The notes beneath the pieces were generated by a model. That model did no database searches. It had not been told where the DNA came from and saw only the letters and a list, made by a program, of their open reading frames with translations. Source: Methylocystaceae bacterium (GTDB taxonomy: Bacteria > Pseudomonadota > Alphaproteobacteria > Rhizobiales > Beijerinckiaceae). Taken from it: DNA of 10,307 nucleotides. The stretch is from the NCBI GenBank assembly GCA_003152255.1, contig PLZT01000455.1, positions 1 through 10,307 of the forward strand, given 5' to 3'. This document shows positions 5,943 through 10,307 of this stretch, piece by piece (the first letter of the stretch is position 1; every line of letters begins with the position of its first letter). The position numbers and the translations under genes are program-made.

Positions 5943-6134
5943 TCAAAGCCTTATATTTGCCTCATCAAGGCAGCGCTCCTCGGCCGCGGCGTGATCCACA
6001 TCGATGAGCGCCAGATAATTCCGACCTCCGCCCTGGCGCTCGGCAATCGTGGCGTTTGGCGCCGATTGTTGAGCAAGCGTCGAGACGTTGTCCGACAATC
6101 GCGATTGAGCGGCGGTCGCGATCAGGGCCGCCGT
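5943..6134 (-). pseudogene. Possible remnant of an outer-membrane efflux protein C-terminus
   Basis: The last 63 codons of a minus-strand frame show a pattern like the C-terminal repeat of TolC/NodT-type outer-membrane efflux proteins: a run of Ala/Gln/Leu-rich helix, then GGRNYLALIDVDHAAAEE and DEANIRL before the stop. Family members have 'G-x-x-x-YL-x-L-L-D-A' followed by an amphipathic helix. The upstream part of the frame does not continue the similarity and has low-complexity composition, so at best this is a 5'-truncated relic. The match is by eye and weak. Confidence 0.25.
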
Positions 6135-6966
6135 CGGCGGTTTGGAACCGCGCATGAACGAGCCCGCAAGTTGACTTCCGCAGAGCAAGCGCGACCGCGC
6201 GCTTAACCGACCGCATCCTTTCGACGAACATATAGCGGGTTGGCGCTGGGCCGCCCCCAAAATTGGCTCTGAATTGTCGTGGTTCGCCGATAAATTCTCC
6301 TTCGCACTTGGAGACAGACTTGCAACCCGGGGATTTGGCGCGATCGGCCGCGCTCGCGCATCGTGACGAGCGGCGCCCGATGATCCGGCCCGCGGTTGGA
6401 TGTGAGCTGGTCCGCTCACTGTCAAGTGCAGAGTCAAGAAGACCTCCGAGATCATGCGCAAAATGGCTGCGACGCTATACATAACTACCACCCTAGGCAA
6501 AGCCACACAGCAAGGAACGAGCTTTACTAGGACGGTCTGCGAACCGACTATCAAGACGTCTCAAAGCCAAGGAAACGATAGTAGAAACTGCTCACATAAA
6601 GATAGTCCCGGAACCTACTCAGTAGACATCACGCAGTGATTCATTGACTTGACCTAAAGCGCAGATCGATACCCGAAACGCACCCAGCGACAATTGTGAC
6701 AATACATGGCGCCTCACTTAAATGGCGGACGCGGGTCGACGTGGTTGGTTGAGGGACGACGGCGCATGGATCGCTGAGCGTCCCATCAATCCTGCTGCGA
6801 CAGCCAACCCGAATACCGGAGGGATAAAGTAGGTAGTTTCCGAGTCTCCCGGCGACGTTTTGTGACCGGCTATGCTGCGATTTGTCAGCCTCATTCGAGG
6901 ACCGATGTCGGTCGGCGGTTGACCACGTTATGGAGGACGTCTCCTCCTCAACTTTAGGTGAATCCG
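6135..6966. other. Gene-poor stretch with palindromes, no convincing intact gene
   Basis: No reading frame in this stretch has a recognisable protein, a good ribosome-binding site and neighbour-like codon use. From about 6450 to 6700 the DNA is visibly less GC-rich. It holds an imperfect hairpin (CCTAG..AAAGC at 6492-6503 pairing with GCTTT..CTAGG at 6521-6531), the palindrome CTACTCAGTAG (6615-6625) and the palindrome ATTGTGACAAT (6693-6703). A 58-codon minus-strand frame at 6718-6894 has a hydrophobic central segment (FIPPVFGLAVAAGLMG) but no clear ribosome-binding site, so I do not call it. The hairpin GGAGGA-CGTC-TCCTCC (6932-6947) lies in the leader of the next gene. The promoter of that gene was not identified. 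Confidence 0.5.
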
Positions 6967-7497
6967 ATGAAAAATCGTTTTCTGATAGTCGCGACAGCGG
7001 CGGCGTTCGCTTTGCCTGGCCTTTCCTCCGGCGTCAGGGCCGCCCCGCCCCAACAGGCAAGCGAACACCAGCAACTTTCGGCGGACCAAATCGCCGCCTT
7101 TACCGACGCGCGCATCGCCGCGCTGAAGGCCGGATTGAGACTGACGCCGGCGCAGGAAAAAAATTGGCCCGCGCTCGAGTCCGCGCTTCGCGAGATCGCC
7201 AAGGATCGAGCCGCCCGCGCCGTCGAATGGCGCGAAAAAGCCAAAGAGCATCACGAGAAGCGCGACTTGATCGAAGGCTTCCGGCTCGGCGCGAAACACC
7301 TTTCGGCTCGCTCCGCCGAATTGGAAAAAATCGCGGATGCGGCCAAGCCCCTCTATGACGGCTTAGATGACTCCCAGAAACATCGCTTCGGCGTTCTCCT
7401 CCACGAGGTCTTCAAGCATCACGACCACCACACGCATTGGGGCGTGCACCCCGATGAACACTCGGACGAAGATAGCGATAACGAACACCAGGAATGA
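6967..7497 (+). CDS. Periplasmic Spy/CpxP-like LTxxQ protein with His-rich tail
   Basis: This 176-residue exported protein starts at the ATG at 6967. AGGTGA ends 5 nt upstream and favours this over the in-frame GTG at 6958. A Sec signal peptide covers residues 1-25 (MKNRF, hydrophobic AATAAAFAL, cleavage after VRA). The LTxxQ family motif is seen as LRLTPAQ ending at Q63, followed by KNWPALESALREI. A second, degenerate copy lies near LDDSQ at 133-137. The middle is long, charged and helical. The C-terminus from 146 holds nine histidines among many acidic residues, which suggests metal binding. Spy/CpxP proteins are periplasmic chaperones or stress sensors that respond to envelope damage or metals. 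A GGAGGA/TCCTCC hairpin precedes the ribosome-binding site. The family is well supported; the metal role is inferred. Confidence 0.85.
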   Translation: MKNRFLIVATAAAFALPGLSSGVRAAPPQQASEHQQLSADQIAAFTDARIAALKAGLRLTPAQEKNWPALESALREIAKDRAARAVEWREKAKEHHEKRDLIEGFRLGAKHLSARSAELEKIADAAKPLYDGLDDSQKHRFGVLLHEVFKHHDHHTHWGVHPDEHSDEDSDNEHQE

Positions 7498-7628
7498 GTT
7501 CTCGTCGGTAGCGCGAGTTAAGAGTCGCTCGAGACGACCAGGAAAGCGTGTCGCGCAGCGTGGATACTGATCCGATTGCGTCGAAGACAATTGTGATTTT
7601 ACCCGTGCGGCCGATCGCGGCGCGGGCA

Positions 7629-7663
7629 AGCGGAAGGCTGCGACGTGGATTTCGCCTTCCGCT
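7629..7663. terminator. Hairpin between convergent genes, possible terminator
   Basis: A perfect 10-bp inverted repeat, AGCGGAAGGC (7629-7638) and GCCTTCCGCT (7654-7663), encloses a 15-nt loop. It lies between the plus-strand Spy-like gene and the minus-strand transglutaminase gene, where a bidirectional terminator is expected. No T-tract follows on either strand, so it is not a classical intrinsic terminator. Confidence 0.35.
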
Positions 7664-7693
7664 GTCCGCGATTTCGCTTCTGAAAAGGCGACC

Positions 7694-8572
7694 TCACGTG
7701 CCGCTGTTCCGCGACGTGACGAGAACTTCCACCGACATACCCCGAAACGCATCGGCCGGCCCCTCGAAACTTCCAGCTACCGGCATTGCCTGCCCAATGT
7801 TGCGCGCGACGGCGACAGGGATCAGATTAAAGCCGCCAACACTGCGGTTGGTTGGATCGAAAGTGATCCAGCCCGCGCCGGGCACATAAACTTCCGCCCA
7901 GGCATGGGTCGACCCCGGGTTGCCCGAGCTGCCGATTTGCTGATCCGGATTATAGAGATAGCCGGAGACTATCCGCGCCCCCAATCCCAGACAGCGCGCC
8001 GCTTCGGCGAAAAGGACCGCGAAATCCCTGCAGGATCCCCAGCCGCGTTCCAAAGTTTCGGTCGGCGATTGGGTCCCCTCGTCGTCCCGACTCTGATAAT
8101 TGATCCATGCTGAAACGCCGGCGCAGAGGTCTTTGAGCAAGGCGAGAGTATTCGTTGGATTGCGGCTGACGAACGCGCGGGCCCAATCCCGCAGCCGCCC
8201 CGCCGGGTCCGGGTATTGTTGAATCGTCAGGGCGCCGAGGTCAGTCCATTCCCCGTCGGAGTATTGGAACGGAAAGAAAATAGCGGCGGCGGCGATGTCG
8301 AAGACCGGCCAAGCGACGGCCCCGAGTTCGAGTTCCGCGACGCTGTCGATCGAGAGATTGTCGGCCATGGTCTGAAAAGTGGCGATCGCTACGGCATTGC
8401 CGAAGACATCCTGCGCCCAGCTCACCCCCGCGGCAGGAGCCACGGTCACCTTGCTCGAAATCAGACGAAGATCGCGGCTCTCACGCGGGCGAAGCATCAA
8501 ACGGTGCGGTCCGAAGCTGACCGGTTGAGCATAGCGATAGATTGTTCTGTGGTGAATCCTGAGCGTGATCAA
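7694..8572 (-). CDS. Transglutaminase-like cysteine protease family protein
   Basis: This 292-residue protein has the bacterial transglutaminase-like N-terminal domain (about 3-85: IHHRTIYRYAQPVSFGPHRL, MLRPRE) and a transglutaminase/papain-fold core. The catalytic triad is visible as C181 in GWGSCRDFA, H223 in STHAWAEVYVPG and D239 in WITFDPTN. No signal peptide is present, so it should be cytoplasmic. Members are thought to be peptidases or amidases rather than true cross-linkers; the substrate is unknown. The start is TTG at 8572: GGGAG lies 6 nt upstream and the family's conserved 'H-x-T-x-Y-x-Y' begins within ten residues, so an ATG further in would cut the domain. The gene is separated from the PhaC-like gene by 136 nt with no strong promoter seen. 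Confidence 0.9.
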   Translation of the reverse strand: MITLRIHHRTIYRYAQPVSFGPHRLMLRPRESRDLRLISSKVTVAPAAGVSWAQDVFGNAVAIATFQTMADNLSIDSVAELELGAVAWPVFDIAAAAIFFPFQYSDGEWTDLGALTIQQYPDPAGRLRDWARAFVSRNPTNTLALLKDLCAGVSAWINYQSRDDEGTQSPTETLERGWGSCRDFAVLFAEAARCLGLGARIVSGYLYNPDQQIGSSGNPGSTHAWAEVYVPGAGWITFDPTNRSVGGFNLIPVAVARNIGQAMPVAGSFEGPADAFRGMSVEVLVTSRNSGT

Positions 8573-8708
8573 GGCATGCTCCCGACTGGGGCCGTCGCAA
8601 GCCCCGTCCGATAACGGACCAAGCTGACAATAATCTATATACAGCGGTTTACCCGCGCGCTCCTAAATCGGATCGCGGACCGGATCATCGACCTGGGTCA
8701 AATGGCGC

Positions 8709-9824
8709 CTACTGGGCGGCGATCCACCGGGCGATCCGCGGCCAATGTTCCTTCAGCGTGCGCGCTCCCATGAATAAGCCGATATGGCCGCCTGGCACGG
8801 TCGTCTGGACTATGCGGCTCTCTGGCGTTCCAAGATATTTTGCGGCGTCGAGCACCTGCTCCGGCGTCGTGATATCGTCGGCGGCCCCAGCCAACAGGTA
8901 AGCTGGGCAGGTGATATTTCGTAAGTTGAGCTTGCGGCCCAGACCGACGAATTCGCCTTTGGCGAGACGGTTTTCCTTGAAGAGCTGTGAGATCACCTGG
9001 AGGTACCATCGGCCCGGCAGGTCGATCGGGTTTTCATACCAGCTGTTGAACGTCTCCTCCTTGGCCAAATAGACCGGGTCGTCGATGTGCTCGTAAAGAT
9101 CGATATGGTCCTGGATATAATGCTGTTCCGGGCTCATGTTCTTCCAGCCTTGCAACATGAACTTACCCTTCATCAGGCCGTCGCCAAGCGCCACCAACTC
9201 CTGGTAAAATGCGATGGGAATTTGATGCGCCATCCGCTTGATCGCCCCATCGCCGGCGTCCGTGTCGATGGGCGCGCCAGCGAGCACGAGCGAGTTCACT
9301 TTCTCGGGAAAGCGCGCCGCGATCATCGCTGACATCCAACCGCCCTGGCAAAGTCCGACAAGATTTACGCGGCCGCCGAGATCGTCGATCGCAACTACAA
9401 CCTCGGCGAGGTAGTTGTCGATTTCCAAATCCTTCATATCATCGGCAGCCGACTTCCAATCGGTCAGCGCCACATGACCGACGCCGTTGGCCAAGAGAGT
9501 CTGCACCAGACTCTGACCATCATGGTAGTCGGCGATCATCGCCGTGTGGCCAGCATGGGGCGCGTCGATAAGCGTCGGAACCCCGCCTGGCTGTCCATAC
9601 TCACGCAGCGCCATTGTCCGCAGATCGAGGCGCAGTTGGTTTGGCGTCGCAAGAACGGGTCGCGGTTCGTCATGGATCTTGATCTCCTCCCCCACGAATT
9701 TGAGGTTCTTCGCGTATGACTCGACGCCGTCCTCAAACATCGTCATGGCCATCGCCATTGGCCAGAACGCCGGGACGCTCGGCAACGGTACGCCTGCGGA
9801 CTTAATCGACGATTCTTTCGGCAT
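8709..9824 (-). CDS. PhaC-like alpha/beta hydrolase (polyhydroxyalkanoate synthase/depolymerase-related)
   Basis: This 371-residue alpha/beta-hydrolase has a cysteine nucleophile in GLCQGG (C159), the variant lipase box of class III-type PHA synthases. The likely acid is D316 in AGAADDITTP and the base H347 in PGGHIG. The N-terminal region (FWPMAMAMTMFEDGVESYAKN, about 20-40) and the YGQPGGVPTLIDAPHAGH and DWKSAADDM blocks fit the PhaC-related group. A length of about 360-370 is close to class III PhaC, which normally needs a PhaE partner; no phaE is visible in the window. It may be a synthase subunit, an intracellular depolymerase or a related acyl hydrolase. The ATG has AAGGA 6 nt upstream. 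The divergent RND relic begins within a few bases of the start, so the promoter must lie inside the relic. Confidence 0.78.
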   Translation of the reverse strand: MPKESSIKSAGVPLPSVPAFWPMAMAMTMFEDGVESYAKNLKFVGEEIKIHDEPRPVLATPNQLRLDLRTMALREYGQPGGVPTLIDAPHAGHTAMIADYHDGQSLVQTLLANGVGHVALTDWKSAADDMKDLEIDNYLAEVVVAIDDLGGRVNLVGLCQGGWMSAMIAARFPEKVNSLVLAGAPIDTDAGDGAIKRMAHQIPIAFYQELVALGDGLMKGKFMLQGWKNMSPEQHYIQDHIDLYEHIDDPVYLAKEETFNSWYENPIDLPGRWYLQVISQLFKENRLAKGEFVGLGRKLNLRNITCPAYLLAGAADDITTPEQVLDAAKYLGTPESRIVQTTVPGGHIGLFMGARTLKEHWPRIARWIAAQ

Positions 9825-9829
9825 GGCTG

Positions 9830-10279
9830 ATCCTTATATTCCCACTGCATCCACATGGCTTCGCGGGCGTCGTGCTGGCGCCGGCGCTTTCCGGAATCCA
9901 ATTCGCCATCATTGCGCTGACCGGCTTGACCCTGCTGATCGGCGTCGCGAAGAAGAACGCGATCCTGACGATCGACTTGGCGCCGCCGGCGCGAAGAGGA
10001 GATGGAACGGATCCCCGCGAGGCGATCTTCCATGCCGTCATAGCAAGATTTCGTCCAATCATGATGACGGCGGCGGCGACGTTGCTCGGGGCGCCGCCGT
10101 TATGTTTTTGCTTCGGCGAAGGGGACGAGCCGCGCCAGCCGCTTGGCGTTTCTATCGTGGGCAGGCCGGCCGTTAGTCAGGCGCTGACGTTGTACACCAT
10201 TCCAATTGTCTGTCTGTATCTGAATCGCCTGCGATTGCGCATCTCGCGCGCGGCGCGGGGTCGAGCGCGATCACGTTGA
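9830..10279 (+). pseudogene. C-terminal remnant of an RND efflux permease (MdtB/MdtC/AcrB type)
   Basis: The frame from 9872 reads like the last two membrane segments and end of an RND pump: SGIQFAIIALTGLTLLIGVAKKNAILTIDLA, then EAIFHAVIARFRPIMMTAAATLLGAPPL, then EPRQPLGVSIVG, SQALTLYTIPIVCLYL. Intact family members have IGIVKKNAIMMIDFA, RFRPIMMTT, ELRQPLGIAIVGG and LTLYTTPVVYLY. Only about 130-150 of roughly 1,030 residues are present. Residues before 9872 fit the family in another frame (YIPTAST), pointing to a frameshift near 9865, and conserved glycines are replaced (IVGRPAVSQ). The periplasmic domains and the active-site membrane helix are missing. It is therefore a non-functional relic. 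The frame ends at 10279 after an unusual Arg-rich tail. Confidence 0.8.
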
Positions 10280-10307
10280 AGGGCCTAGCCCGTCTTATTC
10301 ACCGGGG

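Noticed and set aside
5798..6240. tRNA gene as integration target next to the integrase
   Set aside because: I found no cloverleaf-like sequence or T-loop motif (GGTTCRANTCC type) on either strand here.
6718..6894. 58-codon minus-strand frame with one hydrophobic segment
   Set aside because: It has no clear ribosome-binding site or family match and is short. It is mentioned within the gene-poor stretch but not called a gene.
9544..10176. Plus-strand frame of 210 codons covering the PhaC-like start and the RND relic
   Set aside because: Its first half is antisense to the PhaC-like gene. The RND similarity is almost entirely in a different frame.

Overview
The window looks like alphaproteobacterial DNA, probably from the Hyphomicrobiales (Rhizobiales). 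This rests on the high GC content, GC-rich third codon positions and protein styles typical of that order. A methanotroph such as Methylocystis or Methylosinus is a guess I cannot confirm from the sequence. The window joins two different regions: an integrated phage-like or satellite-like element on the left (about 1-5940) and resident, partly decayed chromosomal DNA on the right (about 5940-10307).

Left region, all on the minus strand and read from high to low coordinates. A tyrosine recombinase (4562-5797) lies behind a recognisable sigma70-type promoter, a perfect 14-bp palindrome and a 17-bp direct repeat. Just downstream is an unrecognised 250-residue protein (3788-4543). After a 75-bp gap with short iterated hexamers, a compact operon starts: an AlpA/excisionase-type HTH protein, an unknown 66-residue protein, a stand-alone TSCPD-domain protein, a VRR-NUC nuclease, two small unknown proteins, a CHC2/Toprim primase-like protein and a RepA-like AAA ATPase that runs off the left edge. 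Almost every junction in this operon is a 3-nt gap or a 4- to 8-nt overlap, so the genes are likely translationally coupled. Integration control, then nucleotide or DNA metabolism, then primase plus helicase-like ATPase is the layout of the early half of a prophage or phage satellite. The structural or cargo half and the other attachment site should lie to the left of the window.

Right region. Next to the integrase-side boundary is about 1 kb without a convincing intact gene (5940-6966). It contains a possible outer-membrane-efflux-protein remnant and several small palindromes in DNA of lower GC content. Then come a periplasmic Spy/CpxP-like LTxxQ protein with a histidine-rich tail (plus strand), a transglutaminase-like cysteine peptidase (minus strand, TTG start) and a PhaC-like alpha/beta hydrolase with a GLCQGG nucleophile box (minus strand). 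At the right edge, on the plus strand, is the decayed C-terminal end of an RND efflux permease. The PhaC-like gene starts only a few bases from this relic, so a rearrangement breakpoint lies there.

No tRNA, rRNA, CRISPR array or insertion-sequence transposase was found.
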